In this document: positions 1 to 9,203 of the stretch, piece by piece
Layout: each line of letters opens with the position of its first letter
Numbering within the stretch: position 1 is the stretch's first letter
From: Methanomassiliicoccales archaeon
GTDB lineage: Archaea > Thermoplasmatota > Thermoplasmata > Methanomassiliicoccales > JACIVX01
Reading direction: 5' to 3'
DNA length: 42,698 nucleotides
NCBI GenBank assembly: GCA_038850735.1
Contig: JAWCLO010000012.1
Span: forward strand, 1 to 42,698
The notes under the pieces: model-generated
The model's input: only the letters and a program-made list of their open reading frames with translations
Told to the model about the DNA's origin: nothing
The model's database searches: none
Program-made: the position numbers and the translations under genes

Positions 1-273
1 AATGGTTTCCTTGACACTACAGGCTGTGGTACATGCAATAACTGGTATCTTTCCTCGCACTGCATCGATGACCGTTTCAAGGACGAGCTTTCTTTCATAT
101 GGCAATAGATGAGGAAATTCTCCATTGCCACCTGTAGTCATGATTCCATGTACACCACTTTCGATATAGAACCTCGCGAGTCTTTCCAGACCCTCTGTGT
201 CCACTTCATCATTTACCGTGAAGGGTGTAACTATTGCAACGACTATGCCTTTGAGATCGGCCGATGTAAGCAT
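1..273 (-). CDS. Dihydrodipicolinate synthase (DapA)/N-acetylneuraminate lyase family protein, partial
   Basis: The first 91 residues are present; the gene runs off the left edge. The N-terminus reads like the class I aldolase TIM-barrel family of DapA and N-acetylneuraminate lyase: GIVVAIVTPF near residue 10, then an SGVHGIMTTGGNGEF stretch matching the family's G-x-x-G-x-x-x-x-G-T-x-GE region, here with TGGNGE in place of GTTGE. The catalytic lysine would lie outside the window. The family makes or breaks C-C bonds with pyruvate as donor (lysine synthesis or sugar-acid breakdown), and the fragment cannot tell which. The ATG at 273 is preceded by a GAGGG run about 7 bases upstream. No operon partner is visible. 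Confidence 0.85.
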   Translation of the reverse strand, partial: MLTSADLKGIVVAIVTPFTVNDEVDTEGLERLARFYIESGVHGIMTTGGNGEFPHLLPYERKLVLETVIDAVRGKIPVIACTTACSVKETI

Positions 274-593
274 AAAGTGCCCTCTTGCTGTTGGCAAATA
301 GCTTCAATTATAATTATTATTACGATGACCAAATCGGCGTATTTGAAAATTTTGGGGTTTAGAATTCTGCAAAAATTCGCGAGCTGGGATGAGAACAATA
401 AAGATTGGCGAAGTTTTTTCAATCATGAAAATTCCAAAAGCTACGATTGAAAGATTAAGAAATTCGATGTGACACGCGCTAGTTAATTTATGCCGTTCAA
501 GAGAATTCCTGAGTAAGGCACTCTAGCTGAGGTATCCTAATAAAGCGCGAGGATGCCATTAGCGACAATCCGATTTGATTTTCACAAGGGGTC
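274..593. other. Intergenic region with probable promoter of the DapA-family gene
   Basis: There is no convincing gene. An AT-rich TATA-like stretch (about 309-325, read on the minus strand) lies 35-50 bases before the DapA-family start at 273 and is a plausible promoter. The motif TTCTGCAAAAATTCGC at 365-380 resembles intergenic copies near 13.1 kb and 21.0 kb. A 113-codon open frame at 109-450 on the plus strand is antisense to the DapA-family gene and was not accepted. Confidence 0.4.
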
Positions 594-3500
594 CTATTTC
601 TTGTTTTGTTTTCCTCTTTTCTGTATGATAATAAATACAATGGCGACTGTGGCGATAATGATGATAACGCCAGTGATCAGTGGTATATGATCTGTATCTT
701 CTGCTCCTCCTTCAATAATAATTTCGGCATTCATCAGATTGGTCCAATTATTGGGATAGATGATCAGCGTTTCATAAGGTCCGATCTTGATTCCAGATTT
801 CCTGCAAGAGGGTAATGCATCTAAGGTTCCATTTATTTCATCCCAAATTAGGTGACATAATACGTTTGTCTGGAATTCCACATCAAACACAAAGCTATGA
901 GGTCCGTTGTTGCGAAAGACAAGGCAGTTGTAATCCGCCGTAACATTAATTACAGCTTCTGAATCACTAAAAATTGTTGCATTGAGAATCTTATAAACTC
1001 GTTCTTCGTGCTGGAAACGCTTTACCTGTGTTGCTGAATATTTCTTAAAATTATCTGAGGTCTCATACTTTATTATTCCCATGAAGGGGTTATTGTTTTC
1101 GTGCACGAGTTGAATGACGTCACTGCTTCCCTCTTCAACTTGAGCGTTCTCAATAGCATAAGCTGCACGAGCGTCGGAAAACATAGTCCAGTTATACGTA
1201 CCTCCTCCTTTTCCAATGACATGTGTTGTGTAGTTTCCCAGCGGAAGGTAGTATGAATTGTATTGCGATCCAACCAAATCTTCATAGAGAACAAACGGAG
1301 TTGCGTTCTCAATCTCTACAACCCAGGTTCCGTCGTCCCTCACCGAAACCTCATTGCCATCCTCATCGGTAACATATCCTGAGGCGCTTCCATAAATCAA
1401 ATTGAATACGCCATCAAGTGTCGTGGGAAGAGTTCTGTCTCCAAGAACTATGCTTGAAGGAAGAAACACCATACCCATTGGTCCACCCCACCATCCTTCT
1501 TCTGGTCCAATATAATAAGACCATTCCCAATAAAGGCCACTTCTATCGACCTCTATATATGGTGGATGATTCATTCGCTCATCGGAACTGTTGAGCTGAT
1601 TTCTTGCATTCCTTAACGTGGACCATTCCGGTTTATTGATATCATACACGTAAATTCGCGTATGAGTTGAATCAACATCAACAACTTCATAAGGCACAAC
1701 CGCGTGACCAGATGCACCTTCCGATAACAATATTATACCGAGATCTCCTGAATCAACGGCTACATTGATCGAGTAAAGTACTAGACCCAACCCAGAAAAA
1801 CCGTATATCGATGGAGCAAGGTTATCAAGATGCTGTGAAATGATATAATGAAGAGATTCAGCTGAAACTTGAACGCCGTGCATGTAATCTATTCGCTCGC
1901 GAAGCGCGCCGGAAAGGACGAAATCATCGATGTTGTAAACCCCAGGTTGCATTTCGCTTGTCTCGATGAGATCATGGTACAATTCAAGACTCACTGCGCT
2001 AAAGCCGACACATTCACCGTGCCTCGCCAAATAACAATATGCTGCTCCATAATACAAAGCAGCAAATGGATCGGGGCATATCGGTTCCTCAACAAGATAT
2101 CCCCAGCAATCCCAACCGTCCCAGGGTGTCCAGTAAGGAAGACCCAAACATATCCACAGATTGATATATACATCGTTACCAAATGTTCTACGGTAATCGC
2201 CATTCTCCCAAACAAGCCATGGGTATGATAGAAAGTATTTGTTTGTATTACTCATATTAAATCCATAATCAAGACAATACCAAGGCTTCGGATAAACATC
2301 GAACTCCTTTTCTGAGACGGCGGTACCCGCTCTCGTCGTGACCGTGATTCGCGAAGGAATTGTTGGGATTCCCGTAACTAATGTGAAGTTGAATTTATGG
2401 TCTGGGTCTGGGTTCAATGAGGTTGGCGCGGTCGGCACGGTGGCAGTTAGAACACCTCCGATTCGGACGGCACCCCCCATGAGATTTGATCCCGAAATCG
2501 ATACCTGCATTCCTTCCCAAGCTCCGCTCGGCGAGAAGCTAGTGATTGAAGGAGCCAATGGAGCGACCCTAACACTTGTGCACTTGATGTTACCTGAATA
2601 ATGATCCACAAGTATCTCCTTACCGTCGCTCACCGTCAGTCTAAATATCAGGATTACCTCGTAATCCAACACGTTTGGCGTAAATGTTGGTGAGTATGCA
2701 GTAGGATCAGAAAGTACTACACGAAAAGGTGTGGTGTCAATCTGCTCCCATAAATATTCTAGAGCATCCCCGTCGGGATCGTTACTATGCGATCCATCAA
2801 GGACAACCATATCTCCTTCGTTGACGGCTATCGAATCTGGAGCTACAGCCTCAGGTGGTCTATTCCAAACGGTTGTCGTAAATATATAGAAAGGATTTGC
2901 ACTCTGAGAGAATTCAATTGACGTGTCAATAAGAATCATTTCAATTTTAATCTTTGCTTCAAAAGTGTCTACCGATGGACTCGTCCATAAATAACTCCTG
3001 GCACCAGGGGTGAGGTCATCAATTTTATTCCATGTGCTTCCGTTATCAATGGATAGTAAAATGCGGAATTTGCATATTCCTCCGTAATAGCAGGTAGCAG
3101 TCCAAAGTACTTCATGAGTCTCACCACCTCTATACACAATCGCACCCGGTACGTAAGGATTGGGACTTATTAACCCCACAGAGGGCACATCCGAGTTTGC
3201 TACGATTCGAAAATCATCGTCACTTGTATCGTTCGCCAGGTGGGTAAATTCCATATAAAGAGCGATGACCTTGATTTTCACATGATCATACGAAGTCACA
3301 CCTGATGGTAACATTGGAACATTCCATTCGTAGACAAAATCATTCTCTGTTGAGGCTACAAGTATATGCCAAGTAGAGCCTCCATTTGTAGAGAATTCGA
3401 TGGAAATCGCAGTTAATACACCTATGGAATCTTCGGATGTAGCCCAGCGAATGTCGTAAATCTCACCCGCAATTAATGCTTCACCGCCGTTCGGCGAGAT

Positions 3501-4238
3501 CAACTGAATCCAGGGCGATCTTATTTCGAATTCGCTGCTCTCAGCATAGGCAAGCAGCACTCCTCCGGGCTCAGTCCAAGCATTAATTTTCAACTGACCG
3601 AAGGCATGCTCAAAATATCGAGGAGTGAACCAGCAACCACCCTGTGATGGATCGATGTTGCTGTACGCTATGCCTACTTCTGTCCAATCGCCCCATATTG
3701 ATCCTTGCCGATAGCGGGCCATTAAACTCAATGATTCCACTTTGCCAATACCATCGTAGAGATACCAGTGAATAGAATAGTACTGTGCGCTGCTCATCAC
3801 GGATGGCAATTCCGCGAATTCTAGCCACACGCCTGGCAAGATTGTGAAAAAGTCATCACTGATGTCCTCACCCAGCACGGTTGATGATGGATCAGACGAC
3901 CGCAATTCAACTCTAACAAGCAACTTTGAGGAATTGATATTGTTGGGAATTTCCCAGGCAAAGAGCTGGCTTCCCCCCGTGTTTGCCTTCTCACCTATAT
4001 AGTTCGGAAAGCTCAACCCCCCGTCCGTTGAGTAATAAATTCCCACCACACCCCCTGTTGATGCTGTTGAAAAAATGACCTTGCGAGTCTCTCCTCCCAT
4101 CCAATTCTCGCCACCATTTGGTGAGGCCAGCGTGATGGGAGGTTCAAGTGCAGCATCCGAAGATGATAACGGTATATTAATAGAAACAAGAAACACAACC
4201 AGACTTATTAGAATGGAATAACATTTGGCGCATGACAT
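594..4238 (-). CDS. Large membrane-anchored extracellular protein with Ig-like, PKD and TIG modules and a Cys/His/Asp papain-like domain
   Basis: 1214 aa. In order: signal peptide (1-29); three Ig-like repeats marked by SPNGGE or related motifs near 39, 248 and 358; a PKD-type module (about 460-550, with DGSHSNDPDGD); an IPT/TIG-type module (about 561-648); a domain with GECVGFS (Cys743), SGHAVVP (His845) and YVYD (Asp866); a C-terminal beta-rich domain (about 1040-1175); and one transmembrane helix (about 1184-1205) ending in a basic tail. The Cys, His, Asp order and spacing resemble papain-fold peptidases (C1/C39-like), but activity is inferred and no standard family was recognised. The same core occurs in the 966-aa protein at 6303-9203, transcribed divergently. 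The ATG at 4238 directly follows a GGGGGT run. Likely role: a cell-surface adhesin-peptidase. Confidence 0.85.
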   Translation of the reverse strand: MSCAKCYSILISLVVFLVSINIPLSSSDAALEPPITLASPNGGENWMGGETRKVIFSTASTGGVVGIYYSTDGGLSFPNYIGEKANTGGSQLFAWEIPNNINSSKLLVRVELRSSDPSSTVLGEDISDDFFTILPGVWLEFAELPSVMSSAQYYSIHWYLYDGIGKVESLSLMARYRQGSIWGDWTEVGIAYSNIDPSQGGCWFTPRYFEHAFGQLKINAWTEPGGVLLAYAESSEFEIRSPWIQLISPNGGEALIAGEIYDIRWATSEDSIGVLTAISIEFSTNGGSTWHILVASTENDFVYEWNVPMLPSGVTSYDHVKIKVIALYMEFTHLANDTSDDDFRIVANSDVPSVGLISPNPYVPGAIVYRGGETHEVLWTATCYYGGICKFRILLSIDNGSTWNKIDDLTPGARSYLWTSPSVDTFEAKIKIEMILIDTSIEFSQSANPFYIFTTTVWNRPPEAVAPDSIAVNEGDMVVLDGSHSNDPDGDALEYLWEQIDTTPFRVVLSDPTAYSPTFTPNVLDYEVILIFRLTVSDGKEILVDHYSGNIKCTSVRVAPLAPSITSFSPSGAWEGMQVSISGSNLMGGAVRIGGVLTATVPTAPTSLNPDPDHKFNFTLVTGIPTIPSRITVTTRAGTAVSEKEFDVYPKPWYCLDYGFNMSNTNKYFLSYPWLVWENGDYRRTFGNDVYINLWICLGLPYWTPWDGWDCWGYLVEEPICPDPFAALYYGAAYCYLARHGECVGFSAVSLELYHDLIETSEMQPGVYNIDDFVLSGALRERIDYMHGVQVSAESLHYIISQHLDNLAPSIYGFSGLGLVLYSINVAVDSGDLGIILLSEGASGHAVVPYEVVDVDSTHTRIYVYDINKPEWSTLRNARNQLNSSDERMNHPPYIEVDRSGLYWEWSYYIGPEEGWWGGPMGMVFLPSSIVLGDRTLPTTLDGVFNLIYGSASGYVTDEDGNEVSVRDDGTWVVEIENATPFVLYEDLVGSQYNSYYLPLGNYTTHVIGKGGGTYNWTMFSDARAAYAIENAQVEEGSSDVIQLVHENNNPFMGIIKYETSDNFKKYSATQVKRFQHEERVYKILNATIFSDSEAVINVTADYNCLVFRNNGPHSFVFDVEFQTNVLCHLIWDEINGTLDALPSCRKSGIKIGPYETLIIYPNNWTNLMNAEIIIEGGAEDTDHIPLITGVIIIIATVAIVFIIIQKRGKQNKK

Positions 4239-4588
4239 ACCCCCAATATCCCCCCTAATCTAGATGACATTCAGAGCTGCCCAGATCTTTCTTATTGGGC
4301 ATAGCCATCCAATAAACAGATGCGATCCAAAAAAGGAAAACATCCGCTTATTGCGGAAAATATAATTTCGAACATTATAAATAATTTTTCTTATGATTGG
4401 GATTCTAATCAGGTTCTAAAAAAATCTTAAGCACTCTAATTCCGTAAGTTCATAACTTTCAACGGAGGCTCAAGAGCAATCAATTAAAAGGTGCTTCCTA
4501 GAGGATACATGATCAATCGAAAACTTTGATTTGAAATTGATGTCTCATATTTCATAACAAATCGGCAGGCAGGCTATTGGGCAACCTC
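4239..4588. other. 5' region of the large surface-protein gene
   Basis: There is no gene. A G-rich leader immediately precedes the start at 4238 (minus strand, AGGGGGGATATTGGGGGT, ending at 4239). A TATA-like TTTATAAT occurs near 4374-4387 on the minus strand, implying a leader of about 100 bases if used. The AGGGGGG-TATT core also occurs before the divergent paralogue at 6303. Confidence 0.4.
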
Positions 4589-4873
4589 TCAAAGAATGTC
4601 GGACCTGTACTGAGTTTCCCGATCGCAATCGTACTGCTGCTGATAAAAAAGAACCCCGACTGTTACGACGAGGAACAGTGTGATGAATGCAATTTGTATG
4701 CTGTATATAAGTGCAATCGATTCCAGCACAATCTGGCGTGAACTAGCGGGACAATAAGTAGCATAATTATTACGGGAATCGATGCAATGGTTGGCATGAC
4801 TACAACCGAAAGCGCAGGACTCGTCGACATGCCCGTACTCCTCATTGATGCAACTGTTTCGGTAGCAAATCAA
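4589..4873 (-). pseudogene. Possible remnant of a small membrane-protein gene with a frameshift
   Basis: Two overlapping minus-strand frames each contain half of what looks like one hydrophobic protein. The frame starting at 4845 gives a helix-like ALSVVVMPTIASIPVIIMLL. About 30 codons on, the other frame continues with SSRQIVLESIALIY and a second helix, AFITLFLVVTVGVLF. Joining them needs one frameshift near 4740-4750. No family is recognised, and two hydrophobic stretches in different frames could be coincidence. It sits inside a 2 kb gene-poor interval, which fits decay. Confidence 0.3.
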
Positions 4874-6302
4874 TCAATGTCCCTTCCATCGAATTCATAA
4901 TGAAACTCGTATTTGGCGATGAAAAAGATCTCATTCCTACTCACGAGGGGAGGAAGCCAGCTAAGATATGGTTTCAAATGATGGTGAGATAAAAGGCATG
5001 CGAAATACCAATTGCGTTGATATACATGCCGCCCTTAGTGAGCACCCTTTCCAATCATCTTTAATGCCATCCGCTGATCAATAGAAGTGGACGTTATGAT
5101 TGGTGTTATATTGAAAAGGCTACAAGCTTCCAATTGTAGAAGCCTTTGAGTACTTTTTAAAGATAGAATGGCATAATGAGATTAGACGGAAAGTACGGGA
5201 TGCAATTTAATAAGACCCAAAAGGGCCTCTTATGGAAGATCGATGAAGGATCAAGCATCATTTTCTTCCTTTTCTTAATTTGGTAAAGATGAAGAGAAAT
5301 AGAATGGGCAATGAAGATGAACAACATGACTTCATAAAGGTTATTATGTCGCAACTCGCCAAGGGGCAGGACGATTGAAAGGCCCACGAAACATTTTGAA
5401 ATTGTGTCATTCTAAAGGAATAAAAATGTTCTAGGTATTTTTCAAAACGACTTTTCTTTAAATCCGAAGCTGGAAAGAGTATGACCGAAAATCCGATATT
5501 CACTTTTGTTAAAAATGGATTCCAACAAAATAAATAAGTAAGTGGCGCATCCCAATATGAGCCCAATCGTTTCTTAGATGCATAGTGTCATAGCATTGAT
5601 GCCCAACGCCCTTTAACACTCGCTACGAGGGGAATATTTCCATCTAGATTGTGGTCGTAGCTGCCGAGACAATACACAACCAGTTCTCTAAGGTATCCCA
5701 AATATAGCCAGTTGCCATCAACTGGTGGCAATGTTTCAAAAGAATGATGCCGTAACAAGATCGCTCATTTAGATACGAAATCCAATGCTTTCCTGCCTGT
5801 GAATCAATTTATTGCTTATGATAAAAAGCAACTAGAAGTGCAAAGAACAATACACGAGATCCGGACGGATCATCGTAAATATCATTCCAAGATCTTTTGC
5901 AATACTGGATGCGAAACGCTGTAAGTAGAGCCGTTAATGGGCACCACCATAGTGCCTATCAATGCTATAGCGATTACTATCCATCAGCATGAATCGTGAC
6001 CTTTTCCGCCAGGACCGTTCTTTATTAATGATCCGAGTTTATAAAGGGTAGAGCATTCTAGATGGTAAATGCCAAAGTGAGGCGGAGTCTTACGGATTCA
6101 TTAGCCCGTTATATTCAATTTAGATGGTAAAAAATGAATCAGACTAAACGTGATTTGTCTTTAATCTCCCTTATGAATTGCTATTTCAAACTTCCTATTC
6201 ATTTACACTAATTTAGTAATATAAAACGCGCCTTTCATCGAAATATTAAAATACGTTATACGAAAAATGTATTCTTGAGGGGGGGTATTAACTATTAGTT
6301 GC
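4874..6302. other. Gene-poor interval; promoter of the 6303 gene at its right end
   Basis: No intact gene could be supported in about 1.4 kb. One plus-strand stretch near 5128-5209 reads as a helical peptide (LPIVEAFEYFLKIEWHNEIR) but has no start codon and follows a stop, so it may be a decayed fragment. The clearest signal is TATAAAA at 6220-6226, which would place transcription start near 6250, followed by a G-rich AGGGGGGGTATT leader at 6279-6290 before the gene at 6303. Confidence 0.35.
6220..6226 (+). promoter_or_regulatory. TATA box for the surface-protein operon
   Basis: TATAAAA in an AT-rich context, about 80 bases before the ATG at 6303. It is the only good TATA-like match in the preceding few hundred bases on this strand. 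The predicted transcript would include the G-run leader. Confidence 0.45.
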
Positions 6303-9203
6303 ATGCCCATTTTAACCTCAAAATTTCATCATTTTTCGAAAATGTGGACTTTTTTGATTTGCGATGCCATTATCATAAGCCTTTTTTGTTCCGGTATTGT
6401 TCTGAAACCTGCAAGTGGTGTTTCATATAGCGAAATAAAAATCTGGGCAGAATGGGACGACACTTATATTTTCGAGCTCCAAAAGGGTCAACATTACGAA
6501 ATGGAAGATTATCTGAAAGTAGGGAATTACACCGAGTTTGAGTTTCCAGGCAGGTACTGCTCTCTTATTCATTTTGATATCAGTGTATTACCAGCTGATT
6601 CCGAAATTCTATTTGCAAGTCTAAATCTATACAAACTTGATGGAATCGATGATGTAAAATTGTATTTGATTTCAGAATTCTGGGAGGGTGCGACGACAAC
6701 ATGGCAAAATCAACCTGACCTATATCTATCTGAACCATATACCCCACTGATTTGGGATATTGGTCATCTTACCGGGGCAATCGGCAAAAACATAACTTCA
6801 TGGGTTAGGGCCTGGTTTAATGAACAGGCTTCGATGAATGGTATTTACATCGAACCTTATCCATACAATATTGTGAGAGAAAGTGGCACTAGATTCTATA
6901 GTTATCAGGGAGCTTCCGTTACTGACGGCAATTATACACCGTATATTTACGTAAGATATAGATCCTCATCTCCTATACAGCAGCCTCCGCCTCCTCAACC
7001 TCCTCCTTGGAGAGATGATGTGACTCCCCCGCAGGTGTCGATTGAGGTGATTCCATCCGAGGATATCAGACCCACAGATACAGTCTCAGTAACAGTTTCT
7101 GCAATTGACGACATATGTCTGTACAGAGTTCAGTTGTTCATCCAAGGGGTAATGGAGGAAGAAATGCTGGTACCATATGAGGAGACCAATATCACCAACT
7201 TAGGAATTACATACGAGTCTGAGTTTTCGTATGGAGAAGTTTATTTAATGGCCGTTGCGATGGATAAAAGGACAAATACGCAGGCGACACAAAAGAACAT
7301 ATATATAGGCAGTCGAACACCACCGACCCTGCAGTTGTATGTTAATCTGGAGAGAGTATTTCCCAATGATGATTCTCAAATAGAGATTACAGTCATAGCG
7401 GACGATCCGGAGGGAATAGTATCAATCACTGTAGGCGCTGGTGCAGGTTATTATTCACCAGAACTTTATCCAGAATATGGTGAAATTCTTGAATTCACGG
7501 ATCCTTTTCCTACTCACGTTGCTCAGAAAATAATCGTAAGGAATTTGAATATCCCCTGGCCATCTGGAACACCGCTACCCGATGCAGTTAACACAAAGCT
7601 TATAAGATGCATGGCTTCCACAGTCGATGTGGAGCACTTGTCCAGCGATGTCGTAACTGAGGAAATTCAAGTGATCAGGCCTTACCAATGGGACTACGGT
7701 ATCCCCTACCACAATCCTGGAAATGAGCGGCTTGGATGGGAAAGAATGGTTGATGTTTTTGGCAGGGGAGAATTGAGGGGGCCCGGTGATCAAGATTGGT
7801 GGTGGACGATTCTTGCGCAACTCTGGAAGAAGGTCTTCGAACTCATGTGTGAACCTGGCGAGTGCTTTGGCATGTCTTCACTCAGCATATGGCATTATGA
7901 TCATCGGGTTCCAATACCAGACAATCTGACAGCACACACTGGTGATCAGCACTGGCCATATCGACCTGGTTACATCGACAACGAATATCAAAATTTGAGC
8001 AATTATGCGAGGAGATTTATTCAGGCACATCAGGGATCTCAAATTTCTCAGGAACTTCTAAGTCTTTATGCAGCTCAAATAAAAAAACAACTTCAGTCAG
8101 GAAACTTGCGTAGCTTCGTCAACAATGAACTGAGACAACTCGTTCGAGATGTTAAATACGGAACACCAGGGATACTATGCGTGGCAGAATATCGAGGGTT
8201 AGATGAGGGGATTATGGAATGCATAGGGGCTCATGCGGTTGTGCCCTGGTATGTAGAAGAGCATCCAGGCTGGTGGAAAATATACGTCTATGACTCCAAT
8301 AGGCCGTATGCCTCGGTCATTTTGGCAACAGATTACTATAATTATTCAAATTATCCTTATATTATCCTTGACGAAAATGGATTTTCATGGATCCACGAAG
8401 GTGGAGAGCTTTGGAATGATTTTATCTGGTATGTGCCATACTCCGTGACAAATCTTACGGATTATGATCTCATCGATGGTTGGCTTGTTGCGGGCACGAT
8501 TTTGACAAGTATCTTTGTCGGAGCGGTGGCAATCACTTTGACACATTTGTTACCAATACCCTTACCTATTCCAATGCAGGCTAATCCATATGGCGGGATT
8601 CAAGGAATGATTCTGCCCTCAGATAGGGTTATTGACCTAGTTGTTAATGATACAGGTCAGGCTGAATACACGTTTATAATGAATGCGGGTCGTTCTGTAT
8701 ATGGCATTTCCAACAAATCAATAGGACATGACAGAGGAGACAATATCAGAATCGATGTTGGCAGCAATCAGTACGGTTTGGGACTTAGGCTTAAGAGCGG
8801 GGTTCAGGACGAGGATTTTTCAATGGGTATTGGTCATCGTCTCGATCTTGTAGAAAGAGAATACATTCTTGAGAATATATCTATGCAAATGGAGGGGGAT
8901 ATTGAGATACTGGCCACGGAAAATTGCATGGGACTGTGTATCAGAAACTATGGAAATTCAGAGATATCTTGTAAGGTTATTCTCCGTAGCAGCGAATCAG
9001 AAACGGTTGGTGAGGAGGAATTGACGATTGCTCCCGGCGAGGAGATCATTGTCACAGGCGATTGGACATCGCTTGGCGATGGACTTTCCATTACGAGAGG
9101 AAAAATTACAACGGGAGAATTCCCCACCGTTTTAATCTTCATTGGGGCGGTCATTGCTGTAACGGCAGTAGCTCTATTAATCTTCATAAGGAGGCGCAAA
9201 TGA
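6303..9203 (+). CDS. Membrane-anchored extracellular protein with DNRLRE-like and Ig-like domains and a Cys/His/Asp papain-like domain
   Basis: 966 aa. In order: signal peptide (about 1-40); a DNRLRE/disaggregatase-repeat-like domain (about 43-218, with SLIHFDIS, WQNQP and YIYVRY); a proline-rich linker (about 224-236); two Ig-like domains (about 243-335 and 340-457); a domain with GECFGMS (Cys521), GAHAVVPW (His644) and YVYDSNRP (Asp664); a hydrophobic stretch (about 727-757); a C-terminal domain alignable with that of the 1214-aa paralogue; and a transmembrane helix (about 942-962) with a basic tail. The conserved Cys/His/Asp suggest a papain-like peptidase; this is inference. The ATG at 6303 has no close Shine-Dalgarno: the G-run lies about 17 bases upstream, so the start is less certain. 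The next gene overlaps by ATGA. Confidence 0.85.
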   Translation: MPILTSKFHHFSKMWTFLICDAIIISLFCSGIVLKPASGVSYSEIKIWAEWDDTYIFELQKGQHYEMEDYLKVGNYTEFEFPGRYCSLIHFDISVLPADSEILFASLNLYKLDGIDDVKLYLISEFWEGATTTWQNQPDLYLSEPYTPLIWDIGHLTGAIGKNITSWVRAWFNEQASMNGIYIEPYPYNIVRESGTRFYSYQGASVTDGNYTPYIYVRYRSSSPIQQPPPPQPPPWRDDVTPPQVSIEVIPSEDIRPTDTVSVTVSAIDDICLYRVQLFIQGVMEEEMLVPYEETNITNLGITYESEFSYGEVYLMAVAMDKRTNTQATQKNIYIGSRTPPTLQLYVNLERVFPNDDSQIEITVIADDPEGIVSITVGAGAGYYSPELYPEYGEILEFTDPFPTHVAQKIIVRNLNIPWPSGTPLPDAVNTKLIRCMASTVDVEHLSSDVVTEEIQVIRPYQWDYGIPYHNPGNERLGWERMVDVFGRGELRGPGDQDWWWTILAQLWKKVFELMCEPGECFGMSSLSIWHYDHRVPIPDNLTAHTGDQHWPYRPGYIDNEYQNLSNYARRFIQAHQGSQISQELLSLYAAQIKKQLQSGNLRSFVNNELRQLVRDVKYGTPGILCVAEYRGLDEGIMECIGAHAVVPWYVEEHPGWWKIYVYDSNRPYASVILATDYYNYSNYPYIILDENGFSWIHEGGELWNDFIWYVPYSVTNLTDYDLIDGWLVAGTILTSIFVGAVAITLTHLLPIPLPIPMQANPYGGIQGMILPSDRVIDLVVNDTGQAEYTFIMNAGRSVYGISNKSIGHDRGDNIRIDVGSNQYGLGLRLKSGVQDEDFSMGIGHRLDLVEREYILENISMQMEGDIEILATENCMGLCIRNYGNSEISCKVILRSSESETVGEEELTIAPGEEIIVTGDWTSLGDGLSITRGKITTGEFPTVLIFIGAVIAVTAVALLIFIRRRK
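9188..9194 (+). promoter_or_regulatory. Strong ribosome binding site fixing the start of the 9200 gene
   Basis: AAGGAGG five bases before the ATG at 9200, inside the last codons of the upstream gene. It rules out a longer frame that would start at 9062 and selects a start followed by a clean signal peptide. The pair is therefore translationally coupled. Confidence 0.8.

Noticed and set aside
5288-5377. 29-codon plus-strand frame (MKRNRMGNEDEQHDF) in the gene-poor gap
   Set aside because: Too short, with no upstream signals and no family; random frames of this size are common.
9062-9199. Longer start of the 535-aa surface protein at 9062
   Set aside because: It would lie inside the upstream gene in another frame; the strong AAGGAGG and the signal peptide fix the start at 9200.
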